Assembly: GCF_000203815.1 (NCBI RefSeq)
Contig: NW_004457708.1
Span: 1,054,001-1,118,000, forward strand
Direction of reading: 5' to 3'
DNA: 64,000 nt
Origin: Cavenderia fasciculata
Lineage: Eukaryota > Evosea > Eumycetozoa > Acytosteliales > Cavenderiaceae
In this document: positions 22,671 to 33,200 of the stretch, in pieces
How positions within the stretch are numbered: position 1 is the first letter of the stretch
How the letters are laid out: each line of letters begins with the position of its first letter
The notes under the pieces: model-generated
What the model was told of the DNA's origin: nothing
Database searches by the model: none
What the model saw: only the letters and a program-made list of their open reading frames with translations
Translations under genes and position numbers: made by a program

Positions 22671-24898
22671 CAAAATGCACGGGACTGCCTCCGATCAAGG
22701 AGAACTATATGTTTTTTTGTTGCTTTACTTGCATTAATTGTGCATCCCTCGGTACGATTCAAGTGTAGAAACTATAATAATAAATGATAAAATTTTAATA
22801 AAATTAAATTTTAATATATCCATTCATTATATTCAGTGTTTGTTGTTTAAATGTTTTTACATCCCTCGATTACATCGAGGTGACCTGTCGATGATGCAAT
22901 ATCAATGGCTTTGGTGGTACATCCCTCACTACGATTAAAATGTAAAAACTAAAGAAGAAATAAATAGAGGAGTGAGTTAAAAGGATGGAATATATTTAAT
23001 TTTTAATTTAAATAATGATATAGTTCAACATTATACATACTTTGACGACCTCAAGATTACCTCTAAAAGCTGCTTGGTCCATAGCTTTGGAAGTACATTC
23101 CTTCTGTACGATTAAAGTGTAAATACTAATGGAGAAAAGGAATAATAAATAAATAGATAAATAAATAAATTGGTTCCACATATAAATATATAAATATCCG
23201 GATTGGTGGATAAATAAATGCTTTGACAATATCTAATTTGTTCTTCTCGGCTGCATAATCAAATACACTTTGCATTGCATCAATGGTCCAAGACGATGCG
23301 AATTCTTTAAACATGTATTGAATAATATCTATTCGATCCAATTCTACTGCACAATCCAACCCTAAACCATCAGTCGTACATGTTTGCTCGAGTGACTTTA
23401 TAACATTCAAACTACAATTTCTTAAGATGGCAAGGTCTACTGCATGGGCCACTGGTATTTCAGTTGTAATATTGTCTAGCATATTCTACACACGTGTGGT
23501 ATAGATCAACAAATTGTATGATATTAATAACGACAAGTATATCGATTTGATCGTTGTGAATAGATATTATCATCATACCATTATCAATTCAGCATTACCA
23601 GATGAACATGCGAATACAATAGCTTGTTCGGAACATCCTTCAGAGCGATTTTCATCAAGGAATTTGACAATATCCAAGTCACCTTTTAACATGCATTATC
23701 CATCGCCTTTTAACATGCATTATCCATCGCTTTAGTTGTGCATGTTTTGCCAGATCTATGAAGGTATTTAACTATTTTGAGGGATTTTGCATGATCCATG
23801 GCCTTTGTTGGGCACCCTTCTGTCCTATTATGATTTAACCATTCAACAATTTCAAAATGTCCATTCATTGAAGCTGCATTCATTGCATATACTGTGCACC
23901 CTTCACTTCGATTATGATGTAAATACTATAGTAGAAAGTTAATAAAAATAAGAAAAAGTAAAAGTACTAGTGGTGAAATCGGTCTATATACATACTCTGA
24001 CAATATCTAAATGTCCATTCTCGGCTGCTTTATCCATTGCTCTAGTACTGCACTTGGCTCCTTTAATCGATGATAATAATTGAACTGTTGATAAATATCC
24101 ATGTTGTGAAGCAATATCAATAATTTCATCTTGTTGATTTGGTGTAACGGTGGTGGTGGTAATAGTGTTGATTTTAGAACCAATGTTGATATTTGGATAT
24201 CTTTTTAAAAGAAATTCCAATATATCTCTATGTCCTTTAGATGCAACATTGTAAATTAAATATCGATGAACACTCTCGAATTGATCTTGAGGGTCATAAT
24301 CTGGTGACCATTCCAATAGATGTTGGAGTGTTGACAATGTTGCATTTGGATGACAACAATATTTACTAATAATATACCATCTTCTTTTAACCAATACTTT
24401 ATCTTTATCTGGTAGATAATGTTTGATAAAGTTCCATGGCATTGCACGGAGAGATATCATTTCAAGATGAGGTAGTTTGATTATATCTTTGCCACAACGT
24501 GATTCACTTCTATCCAATATTATTCAATTCTTTTACATAACCAAGTAGTTGAAGTTGTATTAGATGAAGAAACAAGAAGTACATTGTTATGATTTAAATT
24601 GTTATTATTAATCGCCTTGTTGTTTGATGTTGTACCTTTATTCTCATTTTAATTGTTGTTGTCATGTTGATGAAGATGATCTCTTTCTCTATTTTGATAT
24701 ATCTTCTTGTTGATTATCTTGTAACTGATTACTATCCCTTTCATCTTGTAGTTGTTGTGGTTGTGATAGATCGTAAAACTGAACTCCAAAGTATCTTGCA
24801 ATTGACGGTATACAATGATTGATACCATGTAATCTAAACTCATCGATCGACTTTGATTCCTCTGATCCACAAACTTTACATTTGATTGTTAGATTCAT
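22671..24898 (-). pseudogene. decayed C2H2-finger / ankyrin gene, family copy 3
   Basis: This is a paralogue of the genes at 1.3-6.4 kb. The start MNLTIKCKVCGSEES and the finger are intact (24898 downward). The frame then breaks near 24700, and the region coding RFKSLIGS...IRxxIF is missing at about 24540. The block KDIIKLPHLEMISLRAMPW to VASKGHRDILEFLL and the next repeats read well down to the donor at 23996. The exon starting at 23925 then meets a 24-bp tandem duplication with TAA stops (23682-23729). A one-base insertion near 23100 shifts the NRTEGCTS repeat, and the 3' end runs from a repeat (NRTEGCTINA) into unrelated sequence, so the usual C-terminal exon is lost. Several independent lesions mean this is not a sequencing artefact. 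Confidence 0.85.
23682..23729. repeat. perfect 24-bp tandem duplication inside pseudogene copy 3
   Basis: The unit CCTTTTAACATGCATTATCC plus ATCG occurs twice with no gap (23682-23705 and 23706-23729). On the minus strand each unit encodes AMDNAC followed by TAA. The stop comes from loss of one T relative to intact paralogues, where the same place reads NACLKGD. The lost base therefore came before the duplication, since both units share it. Confidence 0.95.
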
Positions 24899-25024
24899 TG
24901 ATAGTACTACTATGAATGATAATAACGAATTGACAGGTAAGAAATGAACAAACACCCGTCTTTGAATTCTAAACCAGAAAATGGTTCAAAAATAAATTTT
25001 ACTTGACATATATATATATAATAA

Positions 25025-26786
25025 TTAATCAAATGGTCCATAATATTGGTTGATTAGTTCAACAATTTCATAGTAATGATGTGCTTTATCATAATCTATT
25101 CTCATTTTTGTCATTTCCTTTTCAATTTCGACACGAGGAATTAATTTGTTGGAGGGTGTGGATAGAGCAAGACAAGTCGAACCTTCAGTTCGATGTTTAT
25201 GGAGAAATTCAACTGTTTCTAAATCATTATTCAATGCAGCATTGTCCATCGCCATAGTAGTACATCCCTCGCTACGATTAAAGTGTAGAAACTATATAAA
25301 AATGAGAGAAACAATTTAATTTTAGTTTGCTCCAGCTTTTTTAAAAAAAAAGGATCAATTTAAGAATGTACTTTAATCACTTCAAGATGTATCTATCACA
25401 TTGACTGTGCAAATATATGATGACTGTCTTGATATATCACTTTATCAGCTGCATCCGCGGATCAGTGACAAACAAATGTATCTTTGAAGATGGAATAGAG
25501 TGAGAGAAATTGAATTAATGAATGACATATCATGTTGTCTGATCACTTTTAGATGCGGCATCATCCATAGCCTTGGTTGAAAATCCTTCTGTACGATTCT
25601 GATGTAAAAACTGAATAAATAGAGGTTGAGGATGTTAGGAATAATTAGTAATTTAAATATATATATTTTTGTTTTTTGATATAATACTTTGACAATTTCA
25701 AGTTTTCCTTTTCCAACAGCAATGTCCATTGTATTTGGTTTAAATATTGATTCTGGAAACTTTTCACAAATAAACTGTAATATGTCTAAATGACCATCCA
25801 TAGCTGCAAATCCTACTAAATCATCAACCTGTGTCCATAAAATATCTTGTGGATAATGTTGATAATAGTATTGGATAATGTCTAGTCGACCATGATATGA
25901 GCTTGCATCACCTAACCCAACAATAGTACATACTTGGTCGAGGTACATTAAAACTTCCAAACTACAATTCGTCCCAATAACCGCATCCACTGCAGTAGAC
26001 GGACATTTCTCTTTCCAAATGTTGCTGAGAATAAACTTTAAATAGATTATATAGGTTAAACATATTTGTGTGTATTTTATAAGAGATTTAAAATGTTTTG
26101 GCATACCTTTATCATTTCAAAGTTACCAATTCTACATGCATTGATGATAGCTTGTTGGGTACAACCTTCTGTACGGTTTTCAAAAAGGAATTTGACAATA
26201 TCCAAATCACCTCTCAAACATGCATTATCAATGGCGGCAGCTGTACCACGAAAACCATTTTTGTGAAGAAATTGGACTATTTTTAGACTTTTTGCATTGT
26301 CTATTGGATTGCCAGTGTAAGATTGGTATGAATAATAATTATTCTTAATTTTATAATAGTGGAACCATTCCAAAATATGTAAATGTCCATTTTTGGCCAC
26401 AATTTCCATTACACTATTGAGTGTGTATCCTTCACTACGATTGAAATGTAACCACTCTAAGAAATTCCAATATATCTCTATGTCCTTTAGATGCAACATT
26501 ATAGATTAATCTATGATGGATAGAATCGTATTGATCTTGTGGATCATATTCAGGTGACCATTCCAATAGATGTTGGAGTGTTGACAATGTTGCATTTCGA
26601 TGTGCACAATATCTACTAAAAACAGCCATTCTTCTCTTTACCAATACTTGATATTTGTCTGGTAGATAATGTTTGATAAAGTTCCATGGCATTGCAAACA
26701 CTGATATCATTTCAAGCCAAGACAAATTAATGATATCTTTACCTGAAAGTGAACCACTTTGTCCATCAACATGGAGATTCAAATCC

Positions 26787-26823
<37 letters not shown>

Positions 26824-26980
26824 ACTCTTTTGCATATCGAAATATTGTATGTCTAATGAAAGTTGACCCAATCAAACTTTTAAATCTTATTGTCATCATT
26901 GTTGAAGTTGATAATGATCCACATACTCGACATTTAATAATATTATTATTATTATTGTCAAATGTTAAGCCATCCATCAT
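25025..26980 (-). pseudogene. decayed C2H2-finger / ankyrin gene, family copy 4
   Basis: The start at 26980 (MMDGLTFDN) is followed by CRVCGS, but the rest of the finger and about 25 family-specific residues are missing. An 11-Asn run separates the RFKSLIGS block from MPWNFIKHYLP. At about 26455-26465 the family-specific domain (GHRDILEFL) is fused directly, out of frame, to a later repeat exon (EWLHFNRSEG), so several repeats and an intron were deleted. The exon about 26460-26108 and the next one (WKEKCPSTAVDAVIG to GKLEIVK, ending near 25688) read normally. The exon about 25612-25540 stops early (ASKSDQTT), and 25540-25372 has no consistent frame. The last exon, 25291-25025, ends INQYYGPFD as in copy 1. 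The damage indicates a pseudogene, although a shortened product from internal exons cannot be excluded. Confidence 0.75.
26788..26821. repeat. (TTG)n microsatellite coding poly-Asn on the minus strand
   Basis: An uninterrupted run of eleven TTG/TGT triplets reads as an Asn tract on the minus strand within ankyrin copy 4. Such AAC/AAT-type codon repeats are abundant in dictyostelid coding regions. The intact paralogue at the same place (copy 1) has only ELNNIDG, so the expansion is specific to this copy. Confidence 0.9.
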
Positions 26981-27514
26981 GATTATACAATGATTATCAT
27001 ATGACTCCCACCTCTTGAATCAAACCTATTTAAATACACCAGGGTGTCATTTCATTCATAAATTTATAATATTTTATCCATCCTTTAATAAATCGATGCA
27101 TAAATCGATATATAAATATATTAATATATATCTATAATCTCATTAGAATAACTTGAATACTCTATTTTCATAGCTGTGGAAATACACAGATCTTCATCAT
27201 AATGAATCTAATTTTAGAAAGAAGCATCTGATGAAGATCTGCTAAAAAAAAGAAAGATAATACAATTTATTTTATTACCACACTTCCACAGCCACACAAA
27301 CCATAAAAGGGTTGGGGGGTTACTTGTTTTTGATTGAATTTATGGGGTGATTGGATGTTCATCTTTTTGGTTTCATTGCCAATTTACAATACCATTTATT
27401 AATAATAATTCAATTTCATTTCTTCTTCCAAAGATTTAAATATGGTGAATGCATGATAATTTAAATTCATTCTTTGTGTCTCCAAAATAGATAAATAATT
27501 AAATTAAATATAAA
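26981..27514. other. intergenic region with a nested inverted repeat
   Basis: This region lies between the decayed ankyrin copy 4 (minus) and the EF-hand gene (plus). It is AT-rich except for a short G-run (GGGTTGGGGGG near 27309-27319). Its notable content is the inverted repeat described separately at 27173-27292. A CCCATAA motif is present on the minus strand near 27340-27346, about 50 bp from the outer arm; a similar element (DUSE) lies upstream of small RNA genes in Dictyostelium discoideum. No coding frame is seen. Confidence 0.5.
27173..27292. repeat. nested inverted repeat, possible structured RNA
   Basis: The outer arms GCTGTGGAA (27173-27181) and TTCCACAGC (27284-27292) are perfect complements. 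Inside them CAGATCTTCATCA (27187-27199) and TGATGAAGATCTG (27229-27241) are a perfect 13-bp pair with a 29-base loop. A pairing of 22 bp in two stems in otherwise AT-rich intergenic DNA is unlikely by chance. It could fold as an RNA of about 120 bases on either strand, or be the remnant of a transposon end or a palindromic regulatory site. No known RNA family is recognised. Confidence 0.5.
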
Positions 27515-28193
27515 ATGAACGTAACCTCTCCAATTCAACAAGTTCGAAATGATGTCAAGGTATGTGCACAAAAGCAAACAAACAAGTATCTCCAAAACTA
27601 TGATGGTACTAACTAATCAATCAATCATCTCTTCTCTTATTTCAATATCTTTTTTTTCTATAGAAAATGTTAAAACAATTTGACACCAACAAGAACAAGA
27701 CCATTTCATTTACTGAATTGGTATCCCACTTGGAAAAGACTGACAGCAAGAATGCCATTGATACTGCCAATGTCATGTTTATGATCCTTGACTCTGATAA
27801 TGATGGCATGATTGATGTTTCTGAATTGGCTACTGTATGTCTATATTAAAAAAAACATAGATTTAAACTTGGTTGCCAACCAAATTAATATTAATATTAA
27901 ATTAATCTTGTTTTATTTTCTCTTTTATTATTTGATAGCAATCTGAATCATTTGATGATCCCCGTGTTCAAGATCGTATTAAATCAGAGACTGCTCGTTT
28001 ATTAAAGTTTTTCGACAAGAATCAAGACGGACAAGTAAACAGAGAAGAAGCCTTGCAAGCCTTTTCCAAGAGCAAGAACCCAGAAATTCAAGTTGACCGT
28101 CTCTTTGCCACCTATGACAGAGACCACAACAACATCATTACCATTGAAGAAATTAGACGTGGAAAGTTTTTGGAAACTTTTGGAGGAAAATAA
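27515..28193 (+). CDS. four-EF-hand calcium-binding protein (CBP-like)
   Basis: Exons 27515-27559, 27664-27834 and 27939-28193 join in phase 0 to 156 residues. There are four EF-hand loops: residues 22-33 (DTNKNKTISFTE), 58-69 (DSDNDGMIDVSE), 98-109 (DKNQDGQVNREE) and 132-143 (DRDHNNIITIEE). Loops 2 and 3 are canonical, with Gly at position 6. Loops 1 and 4 have Lys or Asn at position 6 and may bind weakly. The size and pattern resemble the dictyostelid CBP family of small cytosolic Ca2+ sensors used in development and chemotaxis; calmodulin itself would be more conserved. The 15-residue first exon and the starts at introns are supported by clean GTATGT and TAG borders. Confidence 0.85.
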
Positions 28194-28310
28194 ATAAACA
28201 AATAAAACTACCTGTTGACTATTATTGATATTCTTTATTTAGAGAATTTCAATTTTACCATTGTTTATATTTATATATATATTTAGAATTAATTTTATTA
28301 TTATTAATAT

Positions 28311-29444
28311 TTATTCATCCTCTGAATCTATACCTTTGTGATCATTTAATAGTTGTTTTAATATATCATCAAAACTTTCGACCAACTTGAAACCATCTTG
28401 ATCATCAAAAGAATCTTTTCTTTTTTGGTAATCACCACTGTACAACTCTAAACTACATGATGGTAACTTTCCTTTTTTAATATATTCAATCATTTGTTGG
28501 ATGGCCTTTACTTCTTTAATCTTTCGAATGACGAAATATTTCAATCTAATAACCTTGAGTGATGACTTTTGATGTTTGAACAAGTATTGTAAAATGTTGA
28601 TATCGAGTCTCATGTCTTTTAAAGAGATGCGGCCATCGATTTCAAACTCTTCCAATTGACAACCAACATTGGATATTAAGTATCTAATGAGGTATTGGCC
28701 ACCAGTCTCTTGTTGTTGTTTGTGTGTTTTGAATGATCTACCAACTACTTTTAGTTTTGTGAGGTTTGGCATTGACCCAACTGATGGGAATGTACAAAAC
28801 AATCGTTTAGTGATATCTTTGTTTCTCTTTAGCATTTCCTCTTCGCCGGCACCACTGAACGAACTCCAATGGGTGGCGGCACCAACAAGAGTGAGTGACT
28901 CTGTTTTTGCAAATACATCATCAATGAGATGGTATGGTGTTGTTCTGATGAGAGCATCATAACGAATGGTGGTAGGCGACTGTTTAAAGAGACATAGTGG
29001 TCGACCATAGTTGATTTGTCCTTTAAGGTATTGGGTTGGGATCTGTCCCGCCCAATCCAATCGTTCAAGAACTTGACCTACATTATGATGGAATTGTTTT
29101 GATACTGTCGCCAATCTATATAGTACCGTTGTCATTTCATCAAATAAACCAGTCACCGACCATGAATCTTTTTCTTCAAATAAATTTTGTTTGAGGAATG
29201 TATCGGTCATGAGTGTATATCCAATAATCTTTTGTAATATATATTGGTTTCTTGTTGGTTGTGGGAAGTAACTATTGTTGTTGTCAGATGAGGAGGAGGG
29301 GGAGGAGGAGGAGGAGTAGGTGGGTAGTGGTACCATTTGTTTCTTTAACGATTTAGATTTCTTAGTGGTGGTAGGTTTGATGTACTTGGCTTTTTCTGGA
29401 TCGTCTTCACATTCATCTTGGTTGTAATAGTTGATTTTATCCAT
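28311..29444 (-). CDS. F-box/LRR-like protein of unknown function
   Basis: This is a single open frame of 377 residues starting MDKINYYNQDECEDD. An acidic and Lys-rich N-terminus and a Ser tract are followed by NQYILQKIIGYTLMTDTFLK and VLYRLATVSKQFHHNVGQVLERLDW, which resemble a degenerate F-box with its trailing helix. The rest contains spaced LRR-like strands (AKTESLTLVGAA, MPNLTKLKVVG, SSLKVIRLKYF). Many dictyostelid proteins share this plan, but no specific family is recognised. The frame may originally have continued from the broken coding stretch just upstream, in which case this is the surviving 3' part of a longer gene. Confidence 0.6.
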   Translation of the reverse strand: MDKINYYNQDECEDDPEKAKYIKPTTTKKSKSLKKQMVPLPTYSSSSSPSSSSDNNNSYFPQPTRNQYILQKIIGYTLMTDTFLKQNLFEEKDSWSVTGLFDEMTTVLYRLATVSKQFHHNVGQVLERLDWAGQIPTQYLKGQINYGRPLCLFKQSPTTIRYDALIRTTPYHLIDDVFAKTESLTLVGAATHWSSFSGAGEEEMLKRNKDITKRLFCTFPSVGSMPNLTKLKVVGRSFKTHKQQQETGGQYLIRYLISNVGCQLEEFEIDGRISLKDMRLDINILQYLFKHQKSSLKVIRLKYFVIRKIKEVKAIQQMIEYIKKGKLPSCSLELYSGDYQKRKDSFDDQDGFKLVESFDDILKQLLNDHKGIDSEDE

Positions 29445-30068
29445 CGAGTAGTAATCATTTTGAGCTGTTGAATAAATTCATCTCGTTTGTCTGCTGGGAC
29501 AAAACCCGATTGTATCATCATGTCCAAGTACTGGGTCATTTGCGATTCAAATTGATCCTCGACACAAATGTCATACTCTTCCAACAATGGTCCACATGCT
29601 TTGACCATGCTCGACGGGTCATTTAGCAATTTATCTCTAAATGCATTGACCTGTCTTACATTCTTATCCTTTTTGTAGTAATAGTAGATAAAGAATTGTA
29701 TAGCGATAAAGACACGTGCAACTTGGTTTGATGTAGAGTCGAAGCTTGAATATCTTGATTGCTTCATTGTACGGTATACATTTGAGTAAAAGTGGGTGTG
29801 TATAGTATTCATTCTCTTCATTGAAGCCTGGTAGAGTGTCTTTGAGATACTCTAATCCAAGGTTATCCTTTTCTATCATTTCAATCACATTGATAGCATT
29901 TTGATAATAGTTTACAGATGTGGTAATATCTGATACGTTTCTTCTTTATATAAATCACTTTCATAATTTAAGTTACTTGTCAACTCTTGAACATTTTGTT
30001 CAAATATTTCTTTTACTAATTTTGTCTATTGCTCTAGTTTTTACTGTAGACTTTTTCTGTCCTGACAT
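29445..30068 (-). pseudogene. broken coding stretch upstream of the F-box/LRR-like gene
   Basis: From ATG at 30068 (MSGQKKSTVKTRA) the minus strand codes plausible protein in successive frames: KLVKEIFEQNVQELTSNLNY, then DITTSVNYYQNAINVIEMIE to YNEAIKIF, then DSTSNQVARVFIAIQFF to EFIQQLKMITTR. Frame changes are needed near 30025, 29950 and 29755, and again near 29450 to enter the downstream gene. The pieces are too protein-like to be chance, and introns of suitable length are absent. It is most simply the decayed 5' part of one long gene whose 3' part is the 377-residue frame, or a set of sequence errors. Confidence 0.55.
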
Positions 30069-30276
30069 TAACACTTGTTAATTAAAAATTTTATTATTAA
30101 TATAATATAAATATAAATAAATAAAAGTATAAATAAAATGGTATTAGACAGACATGACTGAAGAAGAAGAAGTTCACCCACCCTCAACCTCCCATTTATA
30201 TTTTAATTATTTTTTAATTTGTTTTATTTATTTATTTATTTCTTTACTGTACTTTTTTCTATTTTTCTATTTCTTT

Positions 30277-33200
30277 TTAGTTTGAAACTTGAACTAAATA
30301 TCTCATTCTAACTTGAGAGACATCATAAACAATATATTCATTCATATTGAGGGTCAAGTCTGTTTGATCTTGTGCGATGACTGGTTGACCGAGTGGGATG
30401 GTGACACCGTTGGTGAGGACAATGCTGTTATCAAAATCACTTCCTTCACGTCCTACTCCCTTTGTACTGTTATAGCCAACTGGAGCCGATTCCATGTATT
30501 CAGAAGACTTGAATTCTTTGAATTTACCAAGAGCCACTTCGGACAAGAGGAGGAACATGTCATTGGTGTGAGATGAAGAGCTGCAATAGTTGATCGACTT
30601 TTTAAAGAGATCGGCAAAGTAGATACCCTTGCCAAACATATAGCCAGTGTGATGAGCTTCGGCTGGAGCAATTTTGAGACCTTGGTGGAGGATAGAGAGG
30701 TAGTTGGTGGTCTTGGATCCGTGCCACAAGAGATAGTGGTTTTCAAGGTTACGTGATTTGACATTGAAACGTTCAGCTTCATCCTTGCGTTGCAATCTAA
30801 AGATATTGACAATCTTGTTGGATTGTGCACCAGTGTTGACACAGTATTGACGGAGTGCGTCAAATTCGGAAGAGTTGTGTTGGAGTGTCTCGAGTGAGAT
30901 ACCAAGTGCAGAGAAACAATAGTCGTATGGATGAAGTGTCTTGTTGTGACTGGCAGCGAGCAAGATCTTGCTGACAACCTCGAGCTCGTCGAGATCCTCG
31001 AGCAACTTCATCTTTTGAGCAACGACATTGCTTTCATTGAGTACCTTCATACGTTCTTGACAGAAATCAGTGTGTGGAATAAGTTCGTAGAATTGGTTGG
31101 ACAGAGTAACTTGTTCTTCACCGTTGGCTTGGAGGTCGATACCTGATACATCTTCTTTTTCCTTTTCCTCCTTTTCTTCCTTTTCTTCGTCGTCGTCGTC
31201 GTCGGCGTGAGAACGACCTTCAGCCTCATCCTTTTTCTTTTCTTGATCGAGTAATTCACGGAGACGTGCGAGGATGGCAATTGCCTGATTAATGACATCA
31301 CGTGACAAACGACCGAGTGGCATGATATCAGTGTTGATACGCAAGCTCTTGACTTGTGTCTCGATGGCCTTGACATCGCAAAATTGTGCCATCACCTTTT
31401 GGACGGGTGCGGGTAACTTGCTGGCGGGATAATCTTCGAGTTTGAAGGGTTGGAGAATTTCCTTTTTCGAGCGGTCAAATCTGTCAAACTGCAACAAATG
31501 GTATTTCTTGGCTTGTTTGACAAATGGATTAGAAGAGTCGAATGCGGCAAAGTTGTTGCCACTCTTGGTCTTGAAAATCTTGCCAAATTCAAGTACACCT
31601 TCATCCTTTGATGGGAACGATGTCTTTTGGTAGTTACCGACTTCACCAATACGACCGAATCTATTGACAACGATATAAGTGTCGAGTGAAGGGTTGTGGA
31701 GCAGTTGTAACTTGTAAAAGGCGTTACGACCATAACGACCGGCCTTGGCATCAACCTTGGTGAGGAGGACGTCATAGATGAGACCATTGTCGACAAAGAC
31801 ACTGCATGTGTCGGCCAAACCAGACGATGGGTCGACAACTGGCTTGAGGGGTTTGGGTGGGTTGGTCTCGGCCAACTTCTTTTGTTCGGCGACGATACGA
31901 TCAACATCCTCTTGGAAGTTGATGACATTCCAGTTGGTAATGACCGATGTGAGACGGGTTGGTGCGAGATGGGGAGCAACTGGCTTGGCACCAAGTGCAA
32001 CGAGTGAACGCAACATCTTACCACTGTCTTGGATCGATGCATAGTATGCAGGGGTATGTTTACCAATATCTTCAAGATCAATTGGTGCACCCTTACCAGC
32101 GAGTAACTCCAACAACTTGACATTCTCATACGACCCAAAGTCTGTTGGATTGACAATATGGTGGACAATTGACTTCTTGTCAGCGTCACGAGCAGCGAGA
32201 TCGGGTTTGTTCTTGAGTAGACGTTCGACGATTGGGATTGAATTGACACGTACTGCATGCATCATTGGAGTCAAACCAATAGAGTCGGCGGTGTTGGCAT
32301 TGGCACCACTATTTAATAACAAGTCGACTAGTTTAAGTTGTTTGGTGAGGACGGCATAGATGAGTGGAGTCACCTTGATGTCGGCAGAGCTGTCATCGTC
32401 GGTACGTGATTTAATGTCAAATGGGAACTTGAGTTCGAGTGATGGTTTGTGAGAGAGCAGAGTCGAGAGTTCGGCATCTGGTGCATCATCTTGCTCGGTA
32501 AAGTCCTTCATAGTGATCAAACAGAGCGAGAGTGGGGTGTAACCCTTCTTGTCGGCTTGGTTAATGTCGAGCTTTTGACCAAGCAAAAAGGTAGTGTATT
32601 GAACGTTGCGGTTGAGACCGGCATAGTGCAATGGGGTACGACCGAGAGCGTCCTTTACATTGGGCGATAATCCAAGAGCCATAAGCTTGCTCTGGACGCG
32701 TTCCGACCAGTTGGTAATGGAACTTGGGTAGATACCGATAAAGTGGAATAGATTTCTTTGCTTGTCGCCGGTTGGTGAAACTTCACGCAACTCTCTTACC
32801 TTGCTACCCAACAAAGTCAAAGCTAAACGATACTTGTCAGCCTTGAAACTATCATGCAATGCATGGAATGATTCCAAACCACTATCCAACATGATATAAG
32901 CAACTCCTTGATCATTGTTTTTAACAACCTTGTAAAACATACCAACCGTTTGAATATTGGTCTTTGTAATCTTTACAATATAATTGTTTGAATCTGAAGA
33001 ATCCAACTTTTGTTGTTGTTGCTGTTGTTGTTGTTGATGTTGTTGACGAGCATGAGGATTACTAAATGCTCCACCCATATTTCTTGGGACTGCTTTGGTT
33101 CTGTGTGAAGCTGGTTGAGGGACAGGTACAGCAGTTTCTTCAACCTTTTTCTCGACACCATTTTGATCAAGTTGAATACGTTCAATCTTTAGGTCAAAAG

